A stretch of DNA of 64,000 nucleotides from Pseudomonas paralcaligenes (GTDB lineage: Bacteria > Pseudomonadota > Gammaproteobacteria > Pseudomonadales > Pseudomonadaceae): positions 1-64,000 of the forward strand of contig NZ_BPFX01000019.1 of the NCBI RefSeq assembly GCF_019655855.1. Reading direction: 5' to 3'. Position numbers and translations under genes: made by a program. Below are positions 55,659 through 64,000 of the stretch, one piece after another. Position 1 is the stretch's first letter. Every line of letters begins with the position of its first letter. The notes below the pieces were generated by a model. The model was not told the origin of the DNA. It searched no databases and worked only from the letters and a program-made list of their open reading frames with translations.

Positions 55659-55659
55659 C
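55620..55659 (-). repeat. right inverted repeat of the DUF559 cassette
   Basis: The inverted counterpart of 55177-55216, including the stop codon of the DUF559 gene. One mismatch is in the palindrome loop. Confidence 0.9.
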
Positions 55660-55661
55660 AG

Positions 55662-56186
55662 CTAGCGGCTCCAGTCGCGCACCAGCGCTTCCGCTTCTTC
55701 CAGCGTATCGAAACCGGTCAGGGCGACGCGGCCGTCCGACACCGGCTCATCGACGATGGGCGCCAGGCGCACTTCGCCATCCACCAGGATGGCCAGGGGC
55801 CGGCCAAGATAGGTGCGGGTCAGTTCGGCCAGCACGGCGCGGCCATCGTCGGTCAGGGTCAGCACCACGGCCGGCTGGCCATCGGGCGTGAGGGCCAGCT
55901 CCGCCGTCTGCACATCCGCCTCGGTCAGCGCCGGCTGCGGCGCCACCCACAGGCGCACGCCGCTGTGGCGGTCGGTCATCGCCTGCAGGCCATCGGCGCT
56001 GGCGGTGCGTGCCGGGTGGATGCCGAGCTGGTGGTGTGCCGAAGGCAGCCGCGCATCGCTGGCGCAACCGGCCAGCAGTGCAAGGGCAAGGAGCCATGCA
56101 CATGCAACTGTGGGAGCGGCCTTGGCCGCGATATGGGCCAGAACAGAGCTTTCGCGGCCAAGGCCGCTCCCACAGAAAAGCTTCAT
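55662..56186 (-). CDS. lipoprotein with a SecD P1-head-like domain; signal peptide carries a REP insert
   Basis: A 174-residue predicted lipoprotein with lipobox LLAGC (Cys41). The C-terminal part (about 95-174) resembles the P1 head of SecD: VVLTLTDDGRAVLAELTRTYLGRPLAILVDGEVRLAPIVDEP and a following GFDTLEEAEAL. The ATG at 56184-56186 overlaps the stop of the DJ-1 gene (ATGA). It is the only standard start before the hydrophobic stretch. Residues 4-26 (starting FCGSGLGRE) are the translation of a REP palindrome, giving an abnormally long n-region. Such orphan SecD-head lipoproteins have no known role. Either the REP is tolerated or the protein is poorly exported. Confidence 0.7.
   Translation of the reverse strand: MKLFCGSGLGRESSVLAHIAAKAAPTVACAWLLALALLAGCASDARLPSAHHQLGIHPARTASADGLQAMTDRHSGVRLWVAPQPALTEADVQTAELALTPDGQPAVVLTLTDDGRAVLAELTRTYLGRPLAILVDGEVRLAPIVDEPVSDGRVALTGFDTLEEAEALVRDWSR
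56108..56175. repeat. REP palindrome inside a lipoprotein signal sequence
   Basis: A perfect 24-bp inverted repeat (CTGTGGGAGCGGCCTTGGCC plus four bases, 56108-56131; inverse at 56152-56175) with a 20-bp centre. It lies in frame in the 5' end of the lipoprotein gene. Confidence 0.9.
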
Positions 56187-56740
56187 GCCGGCACCAGCAT
56201 TGCCTCGGCCACGGCCTTGCGCCGGGCCTTGCCGAGCAGTTGCTCGACCAGGGTCAGAGCAAACTCCAGCGCAGTGGCCGGCCCCTGGCTGGTGACGCAG
56301 TTGCCGTCCACCACCACCGGCTGGTCGACGAAGGTGCAGCCGGACAGGCGGTCGCTCAGCGCCGGGTAGCAGGTCATGCGCCGCTGCCTGAGCACACCGT
56401 AGCCCTGCAAGGCCAGCGCCGGGGCGGCGCAGATGGCGGCGAACAGCCGGCCGGCCCCGGCCTGTTCGCGCACCTTGTCGGCCAGCGGCTCGTGATCGGC
56501 CAGGTGCTGGGCGCCCGGCAGGCCGCCGGGCAGCACGATCAGGTCGAACTCCTGGGCCAGCACGTCCACCAGCATGGCGTCGGCGGTCACCCGGGTGCCG
56601 CGGGCGCAGGTAAACATGCGGCGGTCTTCGATGCTGGCGACCACGGTTTCCACCTCGGCGCGGCGCAGCACGTCGATCAGGGTGATGGTCTCGATGTCTT
56701 CCACGCCGTCGGCGACGGCGATCAGGGCGCGGCGGGTCAT
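56183..56740 (-). CDS. DJ-1/PfpI (YajL-like) family protein
   Basis: A 185-residue class I glutamine amidotransferase-like protein. The nucleophile Cys104 is in the elbow AAICAAPALAL, with Glu14 in DGVEDIETI completing the DJ-1 site. Start MTRRALIAVADGVEDIE at 56738-56740. DJ-1/YajL proteins protect against carbonyl and oxidative damage; the precise activity is debated. The stop overlaps the lipoprotein start, so the two are coupled. Confidence 0.9.
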   Translation of the reverse strand: MTRRALIAVADGVEDIETITLIDVLRRAEVETVVASIEDRRMFTCARGTRVTADAMLVDVLAQEFDLIVLPGGLPGAQHLADHEPLADKVREQAGAGRLFAAICAAPALALQGYGVLRQRRMTCYPALSDRLSGCTFVDQPVVVDGNCVTSQGPATALEFALTLVEQLLGKARRKAVAEAMLVPA

Positions 56741-56787
56741 CTGTCTCTTCCCTCGGACGAAACCGATACTGTCCATCCGGTCATAAA

Positions 56788-56816
56788 TTCACCGCTCGGG
56801 GGTGAGCTGGTATAGT
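56788..56816 (+). promoter_or_regulatory. promoter of the purine-permease/trmA operon
   Basis: TTCACC (56788-56793), a spacer of 17 and TATAGT (56811-56816). The leader to the ATG at 56935 is about 115 nt and shows no riboswitch I can recognise. Confidence 0.6.
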
Positions 56817-56934
56817 GCGCGGCTTTTCCGGACCCGGCCGAATCTGCGCTCGTTCTTCTTCGAGCTGGCAGCCTTTGTGCTTTGCTTTCGCAGTCCGCAA
56901 ATCGTTGCCGCACCAGCCCCACGGGAGCCCCACC

Positions 56935-58233
56935 ATGCTTGAAAAGCTGTTCCAACTCAAGGCGCACGACACCAACGTGCGCACCGAGATCCTCGCCGGC
57001 CTGACCACCTTCCTGACCATGGCGTACATCCTGTTCGTCAACCCGGCGATCCTCGGCGAAACCGGCATGGACAAGGGCGCCGTGTTCGTCGCCACCTGCC
57101 TGGCCGCGGCCATCGGCTCGGCGGTGATGGGCCTGATCGCCAACTACCCGATCGCCCTGGCGCCCGGCATGGGCCTCAACGCCTTCTTCACCTACACCGT
57201 GGTCCTGCACATGGGTTACACCTGGCAGACCGCGCTGGGCGCGGTGTTCATCTCCGCCACCCTGTTCTTCCTGCTGTCGATCTTCCGCATCCGCGAGTGG
57301 ATCGTGAACAGCATCCCGCTGCCGCTGCGCTCGGCCATCGCCGCCGGCATCGGCCTGTTCCTCGCGTTGATCGCGCTGAAGGAAGCCGGCCTGGTGGTGG
57401 ACAACCCGGCTACCCTGGTCGGCCTCGGCGACCTGACCGCCCCCGGCCCGCTGCTGGCCGTGCTCGGCTTCTTCCTGATCGTCGCCCTGGAGGCCCGCCG
57501 CGTGACCGGCGCGGTGATGATCGGCATCCTCGCGATCACCGCCCTCGCCATCGCCCTGGGCGTGACTCCATTCGGCGGCGTGGTGTCGATGCCGCCGTCG
57601 CTGGCGCCGACCTTCCTCCAGCTGGATATTGCCGGCGCCTTCGAAGTGGGCATGATCAGCGTGATCTTCGCCTTCCTGTTCGTCGACCTGTTCGACAACA
57701 CCGGCACCCTGATCGGCGTGGCCAAGCGCGCCGGCCTGATGAGCAAGGACGGCCACCTGCCGAAGATGGGCCGCGCCCTGATCGCCGACAGCACCGCCGC
57801 CATGGGTGGCTCGCTGCTCGGCACCAGCACCACCACCAGTTATATCGAGTCCGCCTCGGGGGTGGCCGCCGGCGGCCGCACCGGCCTAACCGCCATCGTG
57901 GTCGCCGTGCTGTTCCTGCTGGCGCTGTTCTTCGCCCCGCTGGCCGGCACCGTGCCCGCCTTCGCCACCGCGCCGGCGCTGCTGTTCGTCGCCGTGCTGA
58001 TGACCTCCGGCCTGGCCGAGATCGACTGGGACGACATCACCGTCGCCGCGCCGGTGGTGATCACCGCCCTGGCCATGCCGCTGACCTTCTCCATCGCCAA
58101 CGGCATCGCCTTCGGCTTCATCGCCTGGGTGCTGATCAAGGCGCTGGCCGGCCGTTTCCGCGACCTCAACCCGGCCCTGGTGATCCTCGCCGCGATCTTC
58201 GTGGTCAAGTTCGCCTTCGGCGCCAACGCATGA
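56935..58233 (+). CDS. NCS2 family purine permease (AzgA/PbuG type)
   Basis: A 432-residue inner-membrane transporter with about 12-14 TM segments. The opening [36 protein letters not shown] and the motif [14 protein letters not shown] are typical of the AzgA branch of NCS2, which takes up adenine, guanine or hypoxanthine with protons. The later [21 protein letters not shown] and [25 protein letters not shown] segments also fit. Start at 56935 with GGGAG before it. It overlaps trmA by 4 bp (ATGA). Confidence 0.94.
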   Translation: MLEKLFQLKAHDTNVRTEILAGLTTFLTMAYILFVNPAILGETGMDKGAVFVATCLAAAIGSAVMGLIANYPIALAPGMGLNAFFTYTVVLHMGYTWQTALGAVFISATLFFLLSIFRIREWIVNSIPLPLRSAIAAGIGLFLALIALKEAGLVVDNPATLVGLGDLTAPGPLLAVLGFFLIVALEARRVTGAVMIGILAITALAIALGVTPFGGVVSMPPSLAPTFLQLDIAGAFEVGMISVIFAFLFVDLFDNTGTLIGVAKRAGLMSKDGHLPKMGRALIADSTAAMGGSLLGTSTTTSYIESASGVAAGGRTGLTAIVVAVLFLLALFFAPLAGTVPAFATAPALLFVAVLMTSGLAEIDWDDITVAAPVVITALAMPLTFSIANGIAFGFIAWVLIKALAGRFRDLNPALVILAAIFVVKFAFGANA

Positions 58234-59315
58234 TCCAGGTGCGCGACGACGCGGCCTACGCCGCCCAACTGGACGAGAAGGTCGCGCGTCTGCGCGAGCT
58301 GCTGGCGCCCTTCGCCGCGCCGGAGCCGCAGGTGTTCGACTCACCGCGCGAACACTACCGTCTGCGCGCCGAGTTCCGCCTGTGGCGCGAGCAGGAAGAG
58401 CGTCACTACGCGATGTTCGAGGCCGGCGACAAGCACACGCCGATCCTGATCGAAGAGTTCCCCATCGCCAGCGCCCGCATCAACACGCTGATGCCCCGGC
58501 TCAAGGCCGCCTGGCAGGCAAGCCGCGCGCTGTCGTTCAAGCTGTTCCAGGCCGAGTTCCTCACCACCCTGGCCGGCGACGCGCTGATCACCCTGTGCTA
58601 CCACCGCCCGCTGGACGCCGCGTGGCAGGCCGAGGCCGAGCGCCTGGCGGTGGACCTGGGCGTCAGCCTGGTCGGCCGTTCGCGCGGGCAGCGCCTGGTG
58701 ATCGGCAAGGACTACGTCGAGGAAGAGATGACGGTGGCCGGCCGCACCTTCCGCTACCGCCAGCCGGAGGGCGCCTTCACCCAGCCCAACGGCACGGTGT
58801 GCCAGAAGATGCTGCAGTGGGCCTACGACGCCTTGGGCCAGCGCGACGACGACCTGCTGGAGCTGTACTGCGGCAACGGCAACTTCACCCTGCCGCTGTC
58901 CACCCGGGTCAGGAAGGTGCTGGCCACCGAGATCAGCAAGACCTCGGTGAATGCCGCCCTGGCCAACCTGGCCGACAACGGCATCGATAACATCGAGCTG
59001 GTGCGCCTGTCCGCCGAGGAGCTGACCCAGGCCCTCAACGAGGTGCGCCCGTTCCGCCGACTGGCCGGCATCGACCTGAAGGCCTACGACTTCGGCTGCG
59101 TGTTCGTCGACCCGCCCCGCGCCGGCATGGACCCGGACACCTGCGAGCTGACCCGGCGCTTCGACCGCATCCTGTACATCTCCTGCAACCCGGAGACCCT
59201 GGCCGCCAACATCGCCCAGCTGAACGACACCCACCGTATCGAGCGTTGTGCGCTGTTTGACCAGTTTCCGTGGACCCATCACATGGAGTCAGGCGTGCTG
59301 CTGGTTCGCCGCTGA
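58230..59315 (+). CDS. trmA: tRNA (uracil-5-)-methyltransferase TrmA
   Basis: A 361-residue SAM enzyme making m5U54 of tRNA. SAM motif [15 protein letters not shown], motif [11 protein letters not shown] and catalytic Cys in [15 protein letters not shown]; the general base Glu follows near the C-terminus (HHMESGVLL). It lacks the TRAM domain and Fe-S cluster seen in RlmD, in line with TrmA. Start overlaps the permease stop. The pairing of permease and trmA is conserved in Pseudomonas. Confidence 0.96.
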   Translation: MIQVRDDAAYAAQLDEKVARLRELLAPFAAPEPQVFDSPREHYRLRAEFRLWREQEERHYAMFEAGDKHTPILIEEFPIASARINTLMPRLKAAWQASRALSFKLFQAEFLTTLAGDALITLCYHRPLDAAWQAEAERLAVDLGVSLVGRSRGQRLVIGKDYVEEEMTVAGRTFRYRQPEGAFTQPNGTVCQKMLQWAYDALGQRDDDLLELYCGNGNFTLPLSTRVRKVLATEISKTSVNAALANLADNGIDNIELVRLSAEELTQALNEVRPFRRLAGIDLKAYDFGCVFVDPPRAGMDPDTCELTRRFDRILYISCNPETLAANIAQLNDTHRIERCALFDQFPWTHHMESGVLLVRR

Positions 59316-59323
59316 AATCAACC

Positions 59324-59387
59324 TTGTAGGGTGCGCCATGCGCACCTGGCCCCCGGCAGTCCTCGGTGCGCACAGCGCACCCTACAA
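59324..59387. repeat. dispersed repeat pair (copies 3 and 4 of the 20-bp family)
   Basis: TTGTAGGGTGCGC (59324-59336) is inverted exactly at 59375-59387. Within it 59327-59346 and 59365-59384 are near copies of the repeat at 25182-25201 and 53706-53725. Confidence 0.75.
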
Positions 59388-59388
59388 C

Positions 59389-59442
59389 CGTAGGGCGGGT
59401 GAAACCCGCGATCCTCCCTTCGCGGGTTTCACCCGCCCTACG
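59389..59442. repeat. perfect 22-bp inverted repeat with 10-base loop
   Basis: CGTAGGGCGGGTGAAACCCG (59389-59408, plus CG) is exactly inverted at 59421-59442. It stands between the trmA stop and the terminator and is a different repeat family from the REP elements. Confidence 0.85.
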
Positions 59443-59471
59443 AAAAAGCCCCGGCATGCCGGGGCTTTTTT
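59443..59471. terminator. bidirectional rho-independent terminator
   Basis: AAAAAGCCCCGG (59443-59454) is inverted at 59459-59470 with loop CATG. It serves trmA on the plus strand and the outer-membrane efflux gene on the minus strand. Confidence 0.92.
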
Positions 59472-59486
59472 GTTTCGGAGCGACCG

Positions 59487-60923
59487 TCAGTCAGCGGCGG
59501 GAGCCGTCGCCAGCTGGGTCCGCTCGTTCCAACCGCCGCCGAGGGCCTTGTACAGGTTGACCTCGCTGGTGAGCTGGTTGAGGCGGTCGCCGATCAGCTG
59601 CTGGCGCGCGCTGAACAACTGACGCTGGGCGTCGAGCACGGTCAGGTAGCTGTCCACCCCGGTGCGGAAGCGGCGCTCGGCGAGGCGGTAATACTCCTCG
59701 CTGGTGTCGACCAGGGCGCTCTGGGCGGTGAGCTGCTGCTCGTAGGTGGTACGCGCGGCCAGGCCGTCGGCCACTTCCTGGAAGGCAATCTGGATCGCCT
59801 TCTCGTACTGGGCCACCTGGATGTCCTTCTGCACTTCGGCATAGTCCAGGCTGGCGCGCAGGCGGCCGGCCGTGAAGATCGGCAAGTTGATCTGCGGCTG
59901 GAACAGCCAGGTGCCGGAGCCGCCGTCGAACAGGCCGGACAGCTCGCTGCTGGCGGTGCCGGCGTTGGCGGTCAGGCTGATGGACGGGAAGAACGCCGCG
60001 CGCGCGGCGCCGATGCTGGCGTTGGCCGCCTTCAGCGAGTGCTCGGCCTGGCGCAGGTCCGGGCGGCGCTGCAGCAGTTCGGACGGCAGCCCGGCCGGCA
60101 CCTCGGCCAGCAGGTCGTCGTTCAGCGGCAGGCCGGCGGGGATTTCCGCCGAACCGCCCAGCAGCATCGCCAGGGCATTGCGGTCCTGGGCGACCAGGCG
60201 GCTGTACTGGGCCAGGCTGGCCTCAGCGCTCTGCACCGCGGTGCGCGCCTGGCTCAGCGACAGCGCATCGGCCACCCCGACGTTGAAGCTGCGCTCGGTG
60301 AGGGCGTAGCTCTTGCGGTAGGTGTCCAGGGTGTCGCGGGTCAGCTGCAGCAGCTCCTGGTCGGCCTGCAGGGTCAGCCAGGCGTTGGCGACGCTGGCCA
60401 CCAGGGCGATCTGCGCGCTGCGCTGCGCCTCCTCGGTGGCGAAGTACTGTTCCAGGGCCTGCTCGCTGAGGCTGCGCAGGCGGCCGAAGAAGTCGATCTC
60501 CCAGGCGCTGGTGCCAACGGTGGCGCTGTACTGCCCGCCGGTGGTGGCCTCGCCGGTCTGCGACAGGTCGCCCGGCAGGCGCTGGCGGGTGCCGCTGCCG
60601 CTGGCGGAGATGGTCGGGAACAACTCCGAACGCTGGATGCGGTGCTGGGCGCGGTAGGCCTCCACGTTCAGCGCGGCGATGCGCAGGTCGCGGTTGTTGG
60701 CCAGGGCCACTTCCACCAGGCGTTGCAGCGCCGGGTCGCGGAAGAACTCGCGCCAGCCCAGGTCCGCCGCGGCGGTATCGGTCTGCGCGGCGCCGCTGGC
60801 GGTGTAGGCCTCGCCTTGCGGCCAGTCGGCGGCTACCGGCGCCGCGGGGCGCTGGTAGTCGGGGATCAGGCTGCAGCCGCCGAGCGCGACGGCCACTGCC
60901 AGGGTCAACAGGGAATGCCTCAC
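59487..60923 (-). CDS. OprM/TtgC-type outer membrane efflux lipoprotein
   Basis: A 478-residue TolC-like channel of the NodT family. Lipoprotein signal [17 protein letters not shown] (Cys17), then the paired repeats of the outer-membrane factor ([40 protein letters not shown] and the second [29 protein letters not shown]). It joins the RND pump and a periplasmic adaptor to the outside. GTG start at 60921-60923 overlaps the pump stop (GTGA). Sequence resembles OprM/TtgC most. No further gene lies downstream before the terminator. Confidence 0.94.
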   Translation of the reverse strand: MRHSLLTLAVAVALGGCSLIPDYQRPAAPVAADWPQGEAYTASGAAQTDTAAADLGWREFFRDPALQRLVEVALANNRDLRIAALNVEAYRAQHRIQRSELFPTISASGSGTRQRLPGDLSQTGEATTGGQYSATVGTSAWEIDFFGRLRSLSEQALEQYFATEEAQRSAQIALVASVANAWLTLQADQELLQLTRDTLDTYRKSYALTERSFNVGVADALSLSQARTAVQSAEASLAQYSRLVAQDRNALAMLLGGSAEIPAGLPLNDDLLAEVPAGLPSELLQRRPDLRQAEHSLKAANASIGAARAAFFPSISLTANAGTASSELSGLFDGGSGTWLFQPQINLPIFTAGRLRASLDYAEVQKDIQVAQYEKAIQIAFQEVADGLAARTTYEQQLTAQSALVDTSEEYYRLAERRFRTGVDSYLTVLDAQRQLFSARQQLIGDRLNQLTSEVNLYKALGGGWNERTQLATAPAAD

Positions 60924-63900
60924 TGCAGGGCCTCCTTCTCGGTGGCCGGTTCGGCCCGCTTCTTCTCGAACAGCGAGCAGACCAGCACGTAGAACAGCGG
61001 AATCCAGAAGATCGCCAGGATCAGGGCGCTGAGCATGCCGCCGATCACCCCGGTGCCGATGGCGTGCTTGCTGCCGGCGCCGGCGCCGCTGGCGATGGCC
61101 AGCGGCAGCACGCCGAGGATGAACGCCAGCGAGGTCATCACGATCGGCCGCAGACGCATGCGGCAGGCCTCGATGGCCGCATCGACCAGGCTCATGCCCT
61201 GCTCGTACTGGGCCTTGGCGAACTCGACGATGAGGATCGCGTTGCGCGCCGACAGGCCGATGGTGGTGAGCAGGCCGACCTGGAAGAACACGTCGTTGGA
61301 CAGGCCGCGCAGGCTGGTGAACAGCAGCGCGCCGATGATCCCCAGCGGCACCACCAGCATCACCGAGAACGGCACCGACCAGCTCTCGTACAGCGCCGCC
61401 AGGCAGAGGAACACCACCAGCAGCGAGATGGCGTACAGCGCCGGAGCCTGGGCGCCGGACAGGCGTTCCTCGTAGGACAGGCCGGTCCAGGCGTAGCCGA
61501 CGCCTTCCGGCATCTGCCGGGCGATTTCCTCCACCGCGACCATGGCGTCACCCGAGCTGTAGCCGGGCGCCGGGGCGCCGAGGATCTCCACCGCCGACAC
61601 CCCGTTGTAGCGCGCCAGCTTGGGCGGGCCATAGGTCCACTCGCCGCTGGCGAAGGCGCTGAACGGCACCATCTGGCCCTGGTCGTTGCGCACGTACCAC
61701 TTGTTCAGGTCTTCCGGGCTCATGCGCGAATCGGGCGCCCCCTGCAGGTACACCTTCTTCACCCGGCCGCGGTCGATGAAGTCGTTGACGTAACTGGCGC
61801 CCCAGGAGATCGACAGGGTGCTGTTGATGTCCGCCAGGGACAGGCCGAGGGCCCGCGCGCGCTCGTCGTCGATCAGCAGCTGGTACTGCGGCTCGTCGTA
61901 CAGGCCGTTGGCGCGCACGCTGTCGAGCACCGGGTGCTCGTTGGCCAGTTGCAGGAACTTGTCCCGCGCCTGGTTGAGCACTTCGTGGCCGACGCCGGCC
62001 TGGTCCTGCAGGAACAGGTTGAAGCCGGTGGCGTTGCCCAGCTCCATCACCGCCGGCGGGGCGAAGGCGAACACCATGGCGTCGCGGAAGCTGAAGAAGT
62101 GCTGCTGCGCGCGGTGCGCCAGGGCAGCCACGCCGTTCTCCTCGCCAGGGCGGTCCCCCCAGGGCTTGAGCATGATGAAGGCCATGCCCGAACTCTGGCC
62201 GCGGCCGGCGAAGTTGAAACCGGTGACGGTGAACACCGACTTGACCGTGCTGGCCTCGTCCTCGAGCAGGTACTGGCGCATGTCGTCGACCACCGCCTGG
62301 GTGCGCTCGGCGCTGGAGCCGGCCGGGGTCTGCACCTGGGCGAACAGCACGCCCTGGTCTTCCTCGGGGAGGAAGGCGGTGGGGATGCGGGTGAACATCC
62401 AGATCATGATGCCGACGATCACCAGGTACAGCAGCAGGTACGGTGCCTTGCGCTTGAGCATGCCGCCCACACCGCGCTGGTAGGCGTTGCTGCCACGGTC
62501 GAAGACGCGGTTGAACCAGCCGAAGAAGCCGCGCTTGGCCTCGTGGTGGTCGCCGTCGATGGGCTTGAGCAGGGTGGCGCACAGCGCGGGAGTGAAGATC
62601 AGCGCCACCAGCACCGACAGGCTCATGGCCGAGACGATGGTGATGGAGAACTGCCGGTAGATCACCCCGGTGGAGCCGCCGAAGAAGGCCATCGGCAGGA
62701 ACACCGCCGACAGCACCAGGGCGATGCCGATCAGGGCGCCCTGGATCTGCCCCATGGACTTGCGCGTCGCCTCCCTGGGCGACAACCCATCCTCGCGCAT
62801 CACCCGTTCGACGTTCTCCACCACCACGATGGCGTCGTCCACCAGCAGGCCGATGGCCAGCACCATGGCGAACATGGTCAGAGTATTGATCGAGAAGCCG
62901 AAGGCCGACAGCACGCCGAAGGTGCCGAGCAGCACCACCGGCACCGCCAGGGTGGGGATGATGGTCGCCCGCAGGTTCTGCAGGAACAGGAACATCACCA
63001 GGAACACCAGCACGATGGCCTCGAACAGGGTGTGCACCACCCCCTCGATGGAGGCCGAGATCACCGGAGTGGTGTCGTAGGGGAAGACCACTTCCATGCC
63101 CGCCGGGAAGAACGGCTCCAGGTTGGCGATGGTCTCGCGCACCGCCTTGGCGGTGTCGAGGGCGTTGGCACCGGTGGCCAGCTTGATCGCCAGGCCGGAG
63201 GCCGGCATGCCGTTGTACTGGGCGTTGATCGCGTAGTTCTCGCCGCCCAGCTCGACCTTGGCCACGTCGCCCAGGCGCACCTGGGAACCGTCGCGGTTGA
63301 CCTTGAGCAGGATGTTGCGGAATTCCTCCGGCGTCTGCAGACGGGTCTTGCCGATGATGGTGGCGTTGAGCTGGTTGCCCGGCGCGGCAGGTAGGCCGCC
63401 GAACTGGCCGGAGGAAATCTGCACGTTCTGCGCCTGAATGGCGCTGCGCACGTCCACCGGGGTCAGCTGGAAGTTGTTCAGCTTGGCCGGGTCGAGCCAG
63501 ATGCGCATGGCGTACTGGGCGCCGAACACCTGGAAGTCGCCCACACCCTTGGTCCGCGAGATCGGGTCCTGCAGGTTGGAGACGATGTAGTTGGACAGGT
63601 CCTCGCGGGTCATGCTGCCGTCGCGGGAGACCACGCCGATCACCAGCAGGAAGTTGCGCACCGACTTGGTCACGCGGATGCCCTGCTGCTGGACCTCCTG
63701 CGGCAACAGCGGGGTGGCGAGCTGCAGCTTGTTCTGCACCTGGACCTGGGCGATGTCGGGGTTGACCCCCTGCTCGAAGGTCACGGTGATTTCCATGCTG
63801 CCGTCGGAGTTGCTCGACGAACTGACATAGCGCAGGCCGTCGATGCCGTTGAGCTGCTGCTCGATCACCTGCACCACGGTGTCCTGCACGGTCTGCGCCG

Positions 63901-64000
63901 AGGCGCCCGGGTAGGACACCTGGATGCCGACGGCCGGCGGCGCGATGCTCGGGTACTGGTTGATGGGCAGCTTGAGGATGGACAAGCCGCCGGCCAGCAT
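60920..64000 (-). CDS. MexB/TtgB-type RND multidrug efflux pump, N-terminus cut
   Basis: 1026 residues of an inner-membrane proton-driven exporter of the HAE1 RND family. It lacks only the first 20 or so residues, which lie beyond the window. The sequence [60 protein letters not shown] and the TM4 Asp pair ([18 protein letters not shown]) match MexB closely throughout. It ends with KEALQ. The adaptor (mexA/ttgA-like) should be upstream, outside the window. Physiological range includes many antibiotics and solvents in homologues. Confidence 0.95.
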   Translation of the reverse strand: MLAGGLSILKLPINQYPSIAPPAVGIQVSYPGASAQTVQDTVVQVIEQQLNGIDGLRYVSSSSNSDGSMEITVTFEQGVNPDIAQVQVQNKLQLATPLLPQEVQQQGIRVTKSVRNFLLVIGVVSRDGSMTREDLSNYIVSNLQDPISRTKGVGDFQVFGAQYAMRIWLDPAKLNNFQLTPVDVRSAIQAQNVQISSGQFGGLPAAPGNQLNATIIGKTRLQTPEEFRNILLKVNRDGSQVRLGDVAKVELGGENYAINAQYNGMPASGLAIKLATGANALDTAKAVRETIANLEPFFPAGMEVVFPYDTTPVISASIEGVVHTLFEAIVLVFLVMFLFLQNLRATIIPTLAVPVVLLGTFGVLSAFGFSINTLTMFAMVLAIGLLVDDAIVVVENVERVMREDGLSPREATRKSMGQIQGALIGIALVLSAVFLPMAFFGGSTGVIYRQFSITIVSAMSLSVLVALIFTPALCATLLKPIDGDHHEAKRGFFGWFNRVFDRGSNAYQRGVGGMLKRKAPYLLLYLVIVGIMIWMFTRIPTAFLPEEDQGVLFAQVQTPAGSSAERTQAVVDDMRQYLLEDEASTVKSVFTVTGFNFAGRGQSSGMAFIMLKPWGDRPGEENGVAALAHRAQQHFFSFRDAMVFAFAPPAVMELGNATGFNLFLQDQAGVGHEVLNQARDKFLQLANEHPVLDSVRANGLYDEPQYQLLIDDERARALGLSLADINSTLSISWGASYVNDFIDRGRVKKVYLQGAPDSRMSPEDLNKWYVRNDQGQMVPFSAFASGEWTYGPPKLARYNGVSAVEILGAPAPGYSSGDAMVAVEEIARQMPEGVGYAWTGLSYEERLSGAQAPALYAISLLVVFLCLAALYESWSVPFSVMLVVPLGIIGALLFTSLRGLSNDVFFQVGLLTTIGLSARNAILIVEFAKAQYEQGMSLVDAAIEACRMRLRPIVMTSLAFILGVLPLAIASGAGAGSKHAIGTGVIGGMLSALILAIFWIPLFYVLVCSLFEKKRAEPATEKEALQ

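Larger units (their letters stand above)
55177..55659. mobile_element. DUF559 cassette bounded by 40-bp inverted repeats
   Basis: The 40-bp segment at 55177-55216 is the inverse complement of 55620-55659 with one mismatch. Each arm is a palindrome (CCCCTCTCCC...GGGAGAGGGG) followed inward by CCGGGGGTGAGGG. The single gene inside codes for a DUF559 nuclease-fold protein whose last 12 residues lie in the right arm. A second inverted pair of the same design, without the gene, is at 34606-34709. This is an autonomous/non-autonomous element pattern; mobility is inference. Confidence 0.65.

Noticed and set aside
55747..56103. 118-codon minus-strand frame starting MCMAPCPC in the lipoprotein region
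   Set aside because: It uses a different frame from the SecD-head domain and lipobox, which are convincing in the other frame.

Overview
The window is high-GC chromosomal DNA from a Pseudomonas species. The evidence is the gene content and order: a minor-pilin cluster ending in pilE, then fkpB-lspA-ileS-ribF-murJ-rpsT, creA-proB-obg-rpmA-rplU, ispB, morA, glyA, yjiA-yjiX-btsT, mapZ, radA, mscL, fpr and dctP. As I remember it, this follows the PA4548-PA4617 stretch of P. aeruginosa, with gaps and insertions. Near the right end a purine-permease/trmA pair (like PA4719-4720) leads into a MexB/OprM-type efflux operon. The many GTGGGAGCGGCC...-type REP palindromes are also typical of Pseudomonas. 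It is not P. aeruginosa itself: pilY2 and ispH are missing from their usual places, and several gene blocks differ.

Layout. 1-7.7 kb: the 5' end of thiO, then fimT, fimU-pilV-pilW-pilX-pilY1-pilE (minor pilins and the pilus-tip adhesin), visibly richer in A/T than the rest. 7.7-14.1 kb: a minus-strand housekeeping run (lipoprotein signal peptidase, Ile-tRNA synthetase, riboflavin kinase/FAD synthetase, lipid II flippase). 14.2-19.7 kb: ribosomal proteins S20, L27 and L21, GTPase Obg, proline and ubiquinone biosynthesis. 19.8-28.6 kb: a Fur-box gene, FklB, a UPF0114 membrane protein, a Lon-like protease, a DksA-like protein, glutamate dehydrogenase and EttA. 28.9-34.6 kb: the large c-di-GMP enzyme MorA and GlyA. 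34.6-38 kb: pyruvate/peptide-transporter module. 38.2-41.9 kb: a DUF3142 lipoprotein and a large membrane-anchored periplasmic protein, overlapping head to tail with each other and with the c-di-GMP receptor gene mapZ. 42.0-42.6 kb: a tandem array built from a gene 3' end plus a REP element. 42.8-51 kb: radA, a GNAT enzyme, two YdcH-family proteins, mscL, a TerC/CBS membrane protein, fpr, an orphan dctP, rlmG. 51.1-53.7 kb: a cyanide-insensitive-type bd oxidase operon with an Anr box. 53.7-55.2 kb: a MerR-controlled cation exporter. 55.2-55.7 kb: a DUF559 nuclease gene bracketed by 40-bp inverted repeats. 55.7-64 kb: a SecD-head lipoprotein, a DJ-1 protein, a purine permease, trmA, and the OprM- and MexB-like efflux genes (the latter cut by the window end).

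Functional links. PilY1, MorA and MapZ are all connected to surface sensing and c-di-GMP signalling in Pseudomonas, so the window is rich in that circuitry. The most unusual material lies in small repeated structures. These are the DUF559 cassette and a gene-less copy of its repeat pair at yjiA; a 142-bp MITE-like element between proB and creA; REP DNA translated inside a lipoprotein signal peptide; the 167-bp tandem array; and a pair of DnaA-box dyads around a small conserved gene.
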